A DNA stretch of 64,000 bases from Bradyrhizobium sp. WSM3983 (lineage in GTDB: Bacteria; Pseudomonadota; Alphaproteobacteria; Rhizobiales; Xanthobacteraceae). Position numbers and translations under genes: made by a program. Shown piece by piece: positions 1-8,614 of the stretch (position 1 is its first letter; every line of letters begins with the position of its first letter). The DNA is taken from positions 310,001-374,000 of the forward strand of contig NZ_AXAY01000003.1 of the NCBI RefSeq assembly GCF_000473045.1, in the 5' to 3' direction. The notes under the pieces were generated by a model. That model was not told where the DNA came from and did no database searches. It saw nothing but the letters and a program-made list of their open reading frames with translations.

Positions 1-1
1 C

Positions 2-352
2 GAGACCCGGATCATCGAGTATCGCAAGCGCGGCCCCGACAGCGGCATCACCGGCCGCGGCGAGGAGCTGATCGCGGTGGCGCTCACCGACGTGCTCAGC
101 GATGGCCTGTCAATGGTCTATTCGTTCTTCGAGCCGAGCCAGGTCAGCCGCTCGATGGGCACCTTCATGATCCTCGACCACATCGCGCGTGCACGGCGCC
201 AGGGCCTGCCTTACGTCTATCTCGGCTACTGGATCGAGGGCTCCAAGAAGATGGACTACAAGGCCCGCTTCCTGCCGCAGCAGCGCCTCGCGCCCTCAGG
301 CTGGCTGCGCATCGACGCGCAGGGCGACGCGGCGTCGGAGCCGCAGGATTGA
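2..352 (+). CDS. bpt: Aspartate/glutamate leucyltransferase (Bpt/ATE family), 3' part only
   Basis: The reading frame is open from the window edge to TGA at 350-352, so this is the last ~116 codons of a gene beginning upstream. The visible part has the family's C-terminal core ([20 protein letters not shown], then FFEP and GTFMILDHI, then YLGYWI and [10 protein letters not shown]). In the family this half belongs to the GNAT-like fold that passes leucine (bacterial Bpt) or arginine (ATE) from charged tRNA to N-terminal Asp/Glu of proteins, marking them for ClpS/ClpAP degradation in the cytoplasm. The donor amino acid cannot be told from this fragment; Bpt is the usual bacterial form. The next gene converges on it after 56 bases. 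Confidence 0.85.
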   Translation, partial: ETRIIEYRKRGPDSGITGRGEELIAVALTDVLSDGLSMVYSFFEPSQVSRSMGTFMILDHIARARRQGLPYVYLGYWIEGSKKMDYKARFLPQQRLAPSGWLRIDAQGDAASEPQD

Positions 353-408
353 CGACGAGTTCGTGCGTCGTGCCGTGCACGGCGCAGCACCGACATAAGC
401 TGTCGCTT

Positions 409-1878
409 TCAGGACGCAGCAGCTTCAGCCACCTCCGATGCCGCGGACTTCGAACTGCTGTCATTGCCAACGATGAAATTGAGCGCCGCAATGCCCGGCA
501 GGAAGAAGTAGCCTCCTCCCAGCGTTGTCGTGAAGCTCGCCAGGGAGACCTCTTCACCGCTCGGCAGGCCCGGCACGGACAAGACCTTTGGGAAGGTCTT
601 GGGATCAGACGACCCGACAATCGGATCGTCAGCGTGGACATTCACGAAACTCGGGTTCCGCACCCAGCGCTGCTGGATGAACTCGAACTGCCGCTCGAGA
701 TCCGCATTGCAGGCGATGAAGAAGATGCCCTTGCGCGTTTCGCCGTTGCTGTCCTCGCGATAGGGCCGGCCGCGGCGAAGCAGCCTGTGCAGCTTGGTCG
801 ACTTGATGCTCGATTGGACATCGACGCCCAGCGTATCCCTCGGATTCACCCGGCGAATGTGCGCCCCCTTGGGACACGTGAATCCGTTGGCGTCTTCGAC
901 ACGATAGCGGAAAGCGTCAGCTTTCGAATCTGAGATCGGCTTGCTCGGGTCGTCTTTCCACCCGAGCGGCAAGCCATTGGCCTGGCGGCCCATCAGCTTC
1001 TCACAGATGCCTTGACCGTTCGCCGCCCGAAAGGCATCGAACGCCTTTACGTCCTGCTCGATCTGGCGCACGGCGAGGTAGCTTCCGTTCAGAGCAAAGC
1101 GGCCGCCGGGATGTCGGGCGCGGCCTGATTGAGTCCACCCCTCCACGTTTGGACAGTAGGTGAGCTCGTCATATTCGTTGCGATAGCCGAGGATGAACTC
1201 TCCAGCCGAGACGACGCGATCATCGTACAGGGTGCCGGCGTCGTCCTTGGCTTGACTCAGTCCGACACCGTCGTCTTGCCTCAGCCCCCGGATCACTGGT
1301 TGCGCGAGCCCGTCGCGGAACCCGAATGCCTCGTGTAATCTCTCATCCTTGCCGTCGCCAATTTTCTGGAATGAGCAAGGATCGTTCTCGACCCTGATGA
1401 CGCAGAACACCGCCTCGTCCACATCCGAAACGAGGGGCCGGGCGTCTTTCGGCGTCCACTCGGCAATCAGGACATGCACGGGACCGCAAGCGACACCGTC
1501 AACATCGGACCAACGCCATTTCCGAGGGTTGTCCCTCAACAGCAGCGCGCGCACGTCGCTGCCCATGCCACTGCGGAATGGTGATGGGAACGGATGCTCT
1601 TTGGTTTCCATGCATCCGAGCTTTGTCAGTCCCGAAAAGCTGAACGCGATCGCCGCAGCCCTCTCGATCGGATGCGCTCTCGATTTCCCGACGTCATTTG
1701 CGCTGGCGATCACTCCGCTCTCAACGAGTTTTGCGAGCCACGCCCGGGCTGCCTTCTCCTGCCCGTCCCTGATCGTCAGCAGCCAGAAACGACTGCTCTT
1801 CAGCCAGCCGTAGCCGCTCCTCAGCATTCCCTGGATGTCGCCAAACTGCTCAGCCAGATGCGGCGCTTGCGCTTTCAT
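409..1878 (-). CDS. DyP-type heme peroxidase
   Basis: A 489-residue protein with DyP hallmarks: GFRDG at residues 186-190 (family GxxDG, with the catalytic distal Asp at 189), the NGSYLAVRQIEQDV segment near 264-277, and CPKGAHIRRVNPR around 335-347, whose His340 is the expected proximal heme ligand. DyPs oxidise dyes, phenolics, Mn(II) or porphyrins with H2O2. The length fits the larger C/D-type DyPs rather than the ~300-residue encapsulin-cargo forms. No Tat or Sec signal is visible, so a cytoplasmic or membrane-associated location is inferred. Its ATG overlaps the TGA of the upstream membrane-protein gene (ATGA, 1875-1878), so it is the last gene of a four-gene operon and probably translationally coupled. 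Confidence 0.9.
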   Translation of the reverse strand: MKAQAPHLAEQFGDIQGMLRSGYGWLKSSRFWLLTIRDGQEKAARAWLAKLVESGVIASANDVGKSRAHPIERAAAIAFSFSGLTKLGCMETKEHPFPSPFRSGMGSDVRALLLRDNPRKWRWSDVDGVACGPVHVLIAEWTPKDARPLVSDVDEAVFCVIRVENDPCSFQKIGDGKDERLHEAFGFRDGLAQPVIRGLRQDDGVGLSQAKDDAGTLYDDRVVSAGEFILGYRNEYDELTYCPNVEGWTQSGRARHPGGRFALNGSYLAVRQIEQDVKAFDAFRAANGQGICEKLMGRQANGLPLGWKDDPSKPISDSKADAFRYRVEDANGFTCPKGAHIRRVNPRDTLGVDVQSSIKSTKLHRLLRRGRPYREDSNGETRKGIFFIACNADLERQFEFIQQRWVRNPSFVNVHADDPIVGSSDPKTFPKVLSVPGLPSGEEVSLASFTTTLGGGYFFLPGIAALNFIVGNDSSSKSAASEVAEAAAS

Positions 1879-3689
1879 GATTCGATGGCCCTCATGATCT
1901 GGTCGTCGTTGCTGTCATTGCGCTCCCCAAACAGAGCGTCGCGGAGACTGGTGGCGAGGTTGATCCCGTCGACCGTTTCCTTTCGCGCGTCGAAGCGGAA
2001 CACATGAGGAAGCATGCTGTCGCGCGCATACGACTTGAACTTCAGCTCGCACTTCACGCCCCGGAACACGATAAACCGCGTCGGCGGGAAGCTGCGCGGC
2101 TCTTCGACGGCGGGCTGGCCGATCGCCGCCGATCCACGGCGCTTCAGCGTGGTCCACCGCCAGGCCAAGGTCGTCCCGATCGTGGCGCCATTGATGAAAT
2201 CGTCGAGGTAGCCGCCGAAACTGCCGTCATAGTTCGAACAGAACAGATAGCGGCGCCCCTTCTCGATGATGTGCCAGTGGCCGAAATGAATGCCCGGCGC
2301 ATCACCCAGCCGGCCCTCGGTGAAGAACACGCGTCCAAACAGTGTCACGATGCGCAGCGACGCCCGGATCCAGAAGGCACTCCAGCCGTTCGGACTACGG
2401 ATATCCGTCAGGCTGAACATATGCGCCGTTTCGCGGACCACCAGTCCTTCGCAATGATCGATCGACGTATCGACCTGTTGGGCTCGAGGAACATCGTCTT
2501 CATAGGGATGAAAGAACCAGTTGCCCGCCGCCGCAAGCTGCTGATCGATCCGGGAGAGCACACCGAAGACGCAGATCAACGCGACGATCGCGAGGATGAT
2601 GAAGGCAATGATCTGCCATCCGAGGAATTTCGCGGTCAATGCATGGTACGCGTCCACGATCGTCCCAGGACAGAAGATGAAGACCAACGCGCATGCGACG
2701 ACGGCCAGAACGGTCGGCACGCCGACGATCCAGCCAACCCAATAGGTGGACCATGACGACCACGTCTCCGTGGGCCGATCGAGCTCACGCCCCACACTCT
2801 TAAGCCAGCGCCGCCATGACTTGGACACCGCCGGCAGTGCGAGCAGGAAAAAAACTGCCAAAACCCCGAGCCCGAGCAGCGCGAATAAACTACGGATGCT
2901 TACGCCGAGCACCCAGCCGCTCACCTTGCTAACGGCATCCACCACGGCTTGCACGCCGGAATATGGCGCGCCGAACAGCCAAGTGTAGACGCCGAGCAGG
3001 CCACGCGGCACTGCGCCTATCAGCCAGACCGCGGCCAGCCACAGCACGAAGAGCGCCAGCACATAGCCGATTTTTGCGCCGATGCTCGCGCCTTTCTCGC
3101 GCCAGTAGGATCGCGGCGCCGGATCAAGCGCCCAGTCGAAGCGAGGGTTCTTGAATGCCCTTTGGGCAAGCGCCAGCGCGAACGCTGCGCGATCATCGCC
3201 GTACAGCTTCGCTGCCTTCATGGCTCGCGCCTGGTCCCGCGTCCATTGAAGCAGATCCTGCTCCTTCTCGATCTGGCGGGCCGTCCGGTCTCGGGCGCCG
3301 ATGAAGCCGCCTTCGGCGATGGTGAGGCCCTCCATCAGCTTGCCCTGCAATTGGTCGTTGCGCGCGCTCTGCAGCGGTGGACCACCGCCGGGCCAAAACG
3401 AGCTGTAGAGCGACCACATTGCACCGCTCGGATGATAGACGAGCCTGTAGACTATATCGTAGGGGGCGATGCCCTCTTCGATGGCAAGCTCAAGCATGAG
3501 CGACGGTCTCGGGTCCTTCGCATCCGCCCTCGCCGGCAGCAATGCGATGGAGGCGAATTGAACGACCGCGACATCTTTCAGCAGAGCGTCCAGCCCGGTG
3601 CAAACGCTGCCAGATTCCGAAAGATCGGTCGTGCCGTCCCAGCCTGGCACTACGATGCAGATCATCTGCTGGCGAACCATCTCGAGCAT
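1875..3689 (-). CDS. Polytopic protein of unknown family, third gene of the cyclase-P450-DyP operon
   Basis: A 604-residue protein I do not recognise. The N-terminal ~200 residues are soluble (ICIVVPGWDGTTDL, then ASIALLPAR and a PSLMLELAIEEG segment). About five hydrophobic segments lie between residues ~205 and ~385. A second soluble region follows (IHFGHWHIIEKGRRYLFCS, NYDGSFGGYLDDF, then TRFIVFRGVKCELKF). The strand pattern of the soluble parts resembles ferredoxin-like alpha/beta-barrel halves such as those in DyP folds; this is inference from pattern only. The ATG at 3689 has GGGGAA upstream, and the gene starts 20 bases after the P450 stop. Its stop overlaps the peroxidase start. A role as membrane anchor or partner of the two heme proteins is plausible but unproven. 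Confidence 0.75.
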   Translation of the reverse strand: MLEMVRQQMICIVVPGWDGTTDLSESGSVCTGLDALLKDVAVVQFASIALLPARADAKDPRPSLMLELAIEEGIAPYDIVYRLVYHPSGAMWSLYSSFWPGGGPPLQSARNDQLQGKLMEGLTIAEGGFIGARDRTARQIEKEQDLLQWTRDQARAMKAAKLYGDDRAAFALALAQRAFKNPRFDWALDPAPRSYWREKGASIGAKIGYVLALFVLWLAAVWLIGAVPRGLLGVYTWLFGAPYSGVQAVVDAVSKVSGWVLGVSIRSLFALLGLGVLAVFFLLALPAVSKSWRRWLKSVGRELDRPTETWSSWSTYWVGWIVGVPTVLAVVACALVFIFCPGTIVDAYHALTAKFLGWQIIAFIILAIVALICVFGVLSRIDQQLAAAGNWFFHPYEDDVPRAQQVDTSIDHCEGLVVRETAHMFSLTDIRSPNGWSAFWIRASLRIVTLFGRVFFTEGRLGDAPGIHFGHWHIIEKGRRYLFCSNYDGSFGGYLDDFINGATIGTTLAWRWTTLKRRGSAAIGQPAVEEPRSFPPTRFIVFRGVKCELKFKSYARDSMLPHVFRFDARKETVDGINLATSLRDALFGERNDSNDDQIMRAIES

Positions 3690-3709
3690 GCCCGTTCCCC
3701 TCCCGCCAG

Positions 3710-4987
3710 CTAAATGAAACTCACGCGCATTTGCGACATCAGCGGTCCGTCGTAGGTGATGGCCTTGCCCTCACCTCGCGCCAGTTGCAGCTCAGGCAGG
3801 ATCAACAGGCCAATCAGCGCGCTGGTCAGGATTTCGACCGCGTAAACCATGGCGGGGCATTGGCGGGTGCCGTAACCGAACATCATCCACCGCAAGTCCG
3901 CCTGGTTGCCCCAGTTGCGCGCCGGGCAGAATTGCCTGCTGTTCTCCACCGCTTCTGGATCGAACAGTGCAGCGATCCCCCAGATCGCCATCTTTCCACC
4001 GGCGGGACATGTTGCATTGTGCCGCGCGCCCGTCTCGAATTCCGTGGCGCGGGGCACATCGCGCGCAAGCAGCGGAAAGATCGGACGGAAGCGCATCAGC
4101 TCCAGCACATGGTCGCGCACGGAAGCGCGAAATTTCGCACACTGCCAAACTCCGGGGTCCCCAAGCCGGCGCGCCTCCTCTCGCAGGGCCTTGTGAACAT
4201 TGGGGCGCCCCAGAAGCTCCTGAACGGCAAGAGCCCCCGACTGCACCGTCACCGGGTGCGAGATCCAGGCAAGTCCGATTGCGTTTCGGTCAATGTTGTG
4301 ACCCGGCAGGCTCCATGCATTTTGAATGTCGGTCCTCACGCCCGCGATGCGCGACTTCAGTGCGTCAGCGTTGAGCTCGGCCCTGCGCTGCACCCTGAGT
4401 GTCGCCGAACTGCCGGCCAGAAGCTGCCCTGCCACGTAGCGGATCTCGAGAAGATATTGCCGTTGCAGTCCGGGGTCATTGAGGCTGCCGGTCGCGCCCG
4501 CCGCCACCCTGTCGGTGGCCGGCCCGAACAAGGGATACATGGCGCGAAACACGATCCACATCAGGTAATCCTCGATGAGATCGAACGACTTGTCCGCCCC
4601 GAGCGGCTGGAGGGCCTTAACGTAGGCCTGGACCGCCAGATCGGCCGCAGCCGGCAATGTCGCCTTCAGGACAGCCAGCCGATCATCCAGCAAAATCTTG
4701 TCGGCGGTGTAGGTGGCGCCGGGATCCATTCCGATCAGATAGTCACCGGCCGACAGGTTGGCCGCGTGCGCCGTGTTCGAGAAACTATTCGGCCTCGTCA
4801 ACACGGCTTTGACTGCACTGGCGCGGGCCGCCATCCCCAACCAGCCCGCGACGAACGGCCACCGCCGAAGCATGACGCCGACCGCGCGCAGGGCACCCGG
4901 ATGGCGGTTGGCCCAACAAAAAATACCGTAGAAAAGGTTGCGGAGCCCCGGAGGCAGGGCGTCAGGCATGCCGGGTGTAATCTTCAT
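3710..4987 (-). CDS. Cytochrome P450-like heme-thiolate protein
   Basis: About 425 residues. The heme loop is FGYGTRQCPAM with Cys at ~377, fitting FxxGxRxCxG except that the last Gly is Pro. ELMRFRP upstream of the loop is in the place of the K-helix ExxR, but the Glu-Arg spacing (E-L-M-R) needs checking against a model. P450s bind O2 through the Cys-ligated heme and hydroxylate or otherwise oxidise organic substrates, usually with a ferredoxin; none is encoded nearby. Some animal-heme-peroxidase-neighbour P450s use peroxide, which would suit the DyP partner (inference). I chose the ATG at 4987 because it overlaps the cyclase TGA (ATGA, 4984-4987); an in-frame ATG at 5035 lies inside the cyclase gene. 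Confidence 0.8.
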   Translation of the reverse strand: MKITPGMPDALPPGLRNLFYGIFCWANRHPGALRAVGVMLRRWPFVAGWLGMAARASAVKAVLTRPNSFSNTAHAANLSAGDYLIGMDPGATYTADKILLDDRLAVLKATLPAAADLAVQAYVKALQPLGADKSFDLIEDYLMWIVFRAMYPLFGPATDRVAAGATGSLNDPGLQRQYLLEIRYVAGQLLAGSSATLRVQRRAELNADALKSRIAGVRTDIQNAWSLPGHNIDRNAIGLAWISHPVTVQSGALAVQELLGRPNVHKALREEARRLGDPGVWQCAKFRASVRDHVLELMRFRPIFPLLARDVPRATEFETGARHNATCPAGGKMAIWGIAALFDPEAVENSRQFCPARNWGNQADLRWMMFGYGTRQCPAMVYAVEILTSALIGLLILPELQLARGEGKAITYDGPLMSQMRVSFI

Positions 4988-7900
4988 GCTGCGTTCCAAT
5001 CCTTGCGCAGATCTGCAAGGGCCTTGGTGGCCCATCTCTGGTAGAAAAGCATGCCCAGGCGGTCCGCCGCCTCCGCGGTCCGTGTGAAATAGGCTTGGGC
5101 CTCCGACTCCTTGCCGGCTTGCCGCAGCGTTTCAGCGAGTTCGTACAGAGCTTCGGTCTGATGCCCGTACTCTTCGCCGGCCTGCTCGACAGCTTTGCGC
5201 CCGACCGTGACCGCATCATCCAGCCGTTCGAGATTCCGATAGGCAACGCCGAGGCTGACACGCATGAAGGTTCGGCCATACGGGCCGGCCGCGTCGTGGA
5301 TGCGATCAGCAAATCCTTTCTCCAGCAGCCGGGCCCCTTCGGCGGCTTGGCCGTTGCGCGCAAGCGCCGCTCCCAGCACGCCCGAGCAAACGGCCAGCAT
5401 GGTCGGCACGTTGTGCGTCATGCATTGCTGTACGCCGTTGCGCATCAGGGCTTCGGCCCTGTCCACTTCGTCAATCTCGAGCCAGATCTGCGCCTGAACG
5501 GTGTCCACCAGCAGCCGGGAATAGGGATGGTTGACGCTCGACAGGATGTCGTAGGCGCGGGCGCAGAAGTCGTGCCCGGCTTCCACGTCGCCCAGGCGCC
5601 AGAGCGAGCTGCCATGGAACGCGTACAGATTGATGACGGGGATGGCAGCCCATCCGGGTTGGACACGATGCGCCGACAGCTCCGGTCCATAATCGGACAG
5701 CAGGACGCGCCCCTCGACGGCCGCTTCTGCATATCGCCCGAGCGCGTGCAGATGCATGAGACGGGTTTGATGCGCCGCCATCATCATGTGGCGACGCTGT
5801 GCAAGACGGGCTGCTTCCAGGCCCAGCGAAGCGTAGCGCAAGCCTTGCTCGAAACGTCCGCGCATCCACAGAAATACCGCTGTCTGTGTCGATACTGCCG
5901 CCCGTGCGCGCTGATCGTTCAGATGCACGGCGATGGTTTCGGCCCGTTCCATGTTGCTGAAGATGTCGTCGATCTGCCCGAGGGCGAGCATTGCTCCCAT
6001 GGCTTCCAGCCGAAGCGCAAGCTCCAGGGCCTGCGCTGTCGAGGCGCCGTCGACACGCCGCGCCGCCTGGATGCCTTTCTCGAACAATTGGAGGGCTTCC
6101 TGATTGGCCGAATGCGAGATGGCCCGCGCCATCGACTTGACGGCGAACTTCGCCGCCTGCTCCCATTCCTCGCCTTTGAAGGAATGATGCGCCAACGCTG
6201 GCGCGGCATCGGGATCCGCGGCCCCCGGCTGCGCGTGCAGCGCCAGGAAGGCCTGCCGATGCAGCGCCTTGAGCCGGCTACGTGTGAGCACCCCAAGCAC
6301 GACGTCGCGCACCAGCGCGTGGCGGAACGCGAATGCGTGCGGCTCGAGCAGTACGTTTGTTTGCTCCGGGCTCGTCAGCAATCCGGACGCGACGCAAAGG
6401 CCGAGCAGTTCTTCGGCGCGCGAAAGGTCTACGGCCTGCATCGCGGCGATCAGTTCGCGCGTGATGGGATCGCCAAGGATGGCGGCAGCCTCGAGCGCAG
6501 ACTTGGCGGCCTCGGGCAGCCTGTCAGTCCGCGCGCCGATGACCGCGGCGATCGAGCCCGGCACGCGCAGCTCTCCGAGAGGTCTCCGCAGGCGATAAGC
6601 GCCCGGCGTTCCCTCGAACGATCCGTCATCGATCAGAGTGATGACCAGTTGCTCGAGGAAGAAGGGATTGCCGTCTGCGCGGGCGACCAGCTCGCTCATG
6701 ACGCCGAGCACGGATGGTTCGTCCCCCAGCAGGGCCCGCGCGAGCCTGAGCATCTCGCCGTCGTGTAGAGGCTCGATCATGCGCTCTGCGAACCAAGGCA
6801 CCTGTCGCCACTGATGGTCGAAACCGGGCCGATAGCTGACGCAAATCAGAACCGGCAACCCCTGAAGCTTCGGAAGCAAGGCCTCGAATAACCTCCGGCT
6901 CTCGCGATCGGCCAGGAAAACGTCCTCAAGCACCAGCACGAATGGGCCGGACCGGGCGCGCCTGCGCACCAGCCACAGCAGTGCCTCGCCAATGCGGCGG
7001 CGTCGTTGTGCCGGGTTCAGCGCCAGCCAGGCCTGATCGGGCGATGCCAGCCCAAGTAGGTCGCTGGCCGCCGCGAGGTGGTCGGCCCCATCGACGGGCC
7101 ATCCCTCGATCAAGGCCTGCCTGGCCGACTGTCGTACGTCCGTCACGTTCATTTGCGCCGACCCGACCAGGCTTGCGATCAGGTCCGCGGCGGTGCTGTA
7201 AGCGCGCGTGCTCGCATAACCTCTCGCCTGCGAGACGCACACCTCCATACCTTCGGTTGCGAGGGCAGCCGTCCAGTCGGCGATCAAGCGGGACTTTCCG
7301 ATCCCGGGATCGCCACACAGCCCGATCACTCGCATTCCGCCCTTTCGAACGACCTCGACGTCTCCGGCCAGGATCCTCAAGGGCTCTTCGCGTCCGACCA
7401 GGGGCGCCCAACGTTGCTTGCGCGTCAGCGGCGCCGCTGCCGAACTTTCAGTCTCGACGACGACCTCGTGAAGTTCGATCGGCTCGTCCAATCCCCGCAC
7501 CGGTCGGGTCCCTACCGACCGCGTGTCGATCTGCTGGGCGACCAGCCGTTGGGTCGCGGCACTGATCAGAATACCGCCGGGCGGAGCCATCTTTTCGAGC
7601 CGTGACGCAAGGTGAATCGTCTTGCCATCCGCACCGTAATGAGACCATTCGTATTGTCCGACGACACCGACCAACACCTCTCCCGAATTGATGCCGATTC
7701 GCAGCATCGGGCTTACGGCGCTTTGCACGTCGTGGCCGGGAATGATTGCTCTCTGCATCTTGAGGGCGGCAAGGCATGCACGTAAGGCGTGATCCTCCTG
7801 CGCCAGTGGCGCACCGAACAAGGCGACGAGTCCATCGCCGAGCAACTGGCTTACTGTGCCGCCGTAGGTCTCGACCGCCTCGGCCAGTTGGTCCAGCGCC

Positions 7901-8166
7901 TTGCCGAGAAAGTCGCGAGCCTCTTCGGGGTCGGCATGTTGCAGCAGGTTGGTCGAGTCGCAAACATCGGCGAACAGCACGCTGACCTGCTTGTTTTCGG
8001 TCAGCATCTTTGATCGAAACGGCAAATGATCACGCAGCGAGACAACGCGCGCATCCTGATCCGCGGTGTCGGGCTCCTCCGCGCTACGATCGAGACCCGC
8101 GCCGCATTGGGAGCAGAAGCGATGCTCGGGGGCAGCACGGGCTGAACATGTGGGACACCTGGTCAC
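4984..8166 (-). CDS. Zinc-ribbon/class III adenylate cyclase/AAA-ATPase/TPR signalling protein
   Basis: About 1060 residues. Domains in order: a zinc ribbon (CPTC...CSQC) at the N-terminus; a class III nucleotide cyclase domain at ~57-235 (metal motifs LFADVCDST and LLGDGLVALF); an AAA/STAND ATPase with Walker A GDPGIGKS near 285-292 and a Walker B-like FVLVLEDV; then a long TPR-like helical C-terminus. The substrate-specifying Lys before the second metal Asp is Gln (SQLLGDG), and the transition-state Asn is His (GKTIHLASRL), so catalysis is uncertain. GTG 8166 is preferred over GTG 8178 because GGAGG stands just upstream of it. It leads the operon and probably acts as its regulator or sensor (inference). 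Confidence 0.88.
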   Translation of the reverse strand: MTRCPTCSARAAPEHRFCSQCGAGLDRSAEEPDTADQDARVVSLRDHLPFRSKMLTENKQVSVLFADVCDSTNLLQHADPEEARDFLGKALDQLAEAVETYGGTVSQLLGDGLVALFGAPLAQEDHALRACLAALKMQRAIIPGHDVQSAVSPMLRIGINSGEVLVGVVGQYEWSHYGADGKTIHLASRLEKMAPPGGILISAATQRLVAQQIDTRSVGTRPVRGLDEPIELHEVVVETESSAAAPLTRKQRWAPLVGREEPLRILAGDVEVVRKGGMRVIGLCGDPGIGKSRLIADWTAALATEGMEVCVSQARGYASTRAYSTAADLIASLVGSAQMNVTDVRQSARQALIEGWPVDGADHLAAASDLLGLASPDQAWLALNPAQRRRRIGEALLWLVRRRARSGPFVLVLEDVFLADRESRRLFEALLPKLQGLPVLICVSYRPGFDHQWRQVPWFAERMIEPLHDGEMLRLARALLGDEPSVLGVMSELVARADGNPFFLEQLVITLIDDGSFEGTPGAYRLRRPLGELRVPGSIAAVIGARTDRLPEAAKSALEAAAILGDPITRELIAAMQAVDLSRAEELLGLCVASGLLTSPEQTNVLLEPHAFAFRHALVRDVVLGVLTRSRLKALHRQAFLALHAQPGAADPDAAPALAHHSFKGEEWEQAAKFAVKSMARAISHSANQEALQLFEKGIQAARRVDGASTAQALELALRLEAMGAMLALGQIDDIFSNMERAETIAVHLNDQRARAAVSTQTAVFLWMRGRFEQGLRYASLGLEAARLAQRRHMMMAAHQTRLMHLHALGRYAEAAVEGRVLLSDYGPELSAHRVQPGWAAIPVINLYAFHGSSLWRLGDVEAGHDFCARAYDILSSVNHPYSRLLVDTVQAQIWLEIDEVDRAEALMRNGVQQCMTHNVPTMLAVCSGVLGAALARNGQAAEGARLLEKGFADRIHDAAGPYGRTFMRVSLGVAYRNLERLDDAVTVGRKAVEQAGEEYGHQTEALYELAETLRQAGKESEAQAYFTRTAEAADRLGMLFYQRWATKALADLRKDWNAA

Positions 8167-8614
8167 GGCTGCCTCCACGCTTCAATGAATTCACCGAAAC
8201 AACCAATGCGCTCTGGCCTGATCATCGCCCCCTCCCGGACGTGAACCCGCACAGCAGAAAAACAACTTGTCGATCAAACCAATGAATCTAAGCAAGAATT
8301 ATGCGCGCCGACGTGGCTCGCGCACAACCGACAGATGGCTCCGGAGAAAATGCAGTCGGCGCATTTCCTCCGGCGCGGGACCGCCGATCATCCCGCGGGG
8401 TTCAAAATCAATCCTGAAATGAACAACATGATATTACGCCTACACATTACGTCCAACCGGTAATTGAGAGCCAGTATACGCGTGCCACCCAAATTGAAAA
8501 GCGACGTAGTTCACAAAATCGAGGGCCATCTGTCTGCCTGCCCTCGCGCCGCTAGCGGCCCGAAATGAAGGGGCACGGCTGTCGTGAACAGGCGGAGCAA
8601 GCGGTCGGCTTGTC
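8167..8614. other. Intergenic region between the cyclase operon and mntH
   Basis: No coding sequence is supported. The stretch is more AT-rich than its surroundings and must hold the promoter of the minus-strand cyclase operon and the mntH 3' end. One imperfect hairpin lies at 8341-8373 (13-base arms with one mismatch, 7-base loop). I see no strong U-tract terminator for mntH. Confidence 0.5.
8341..8373. repeat. Imperfect inverted repeat upstream of the cyclase operon
   Basis: Arms 8341-8353 (CCGGAGAAAATGC) and 8361-8373 pair at 12 of 13 positions around a 7-base loop. It lies ~170 bases upstream of the cyclase start. It could be an operator or an RNA hairpin; no T-tract follows on either strand. 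Confidence 0.4.

Noticed and set aside
3542..5044. 500-codon ORF on the + strand opposite the P450
   Set aside because: It is the antisense shadow of well-supported minus-strand genes, Arg/Gln-rich and without any motif.
5095..6768. 557-codon ORF on the + strand opposite the cyclase/AAA gene
   Set aside because: High GC keeps stops rare on the antisense strand; the translation shows no domain.
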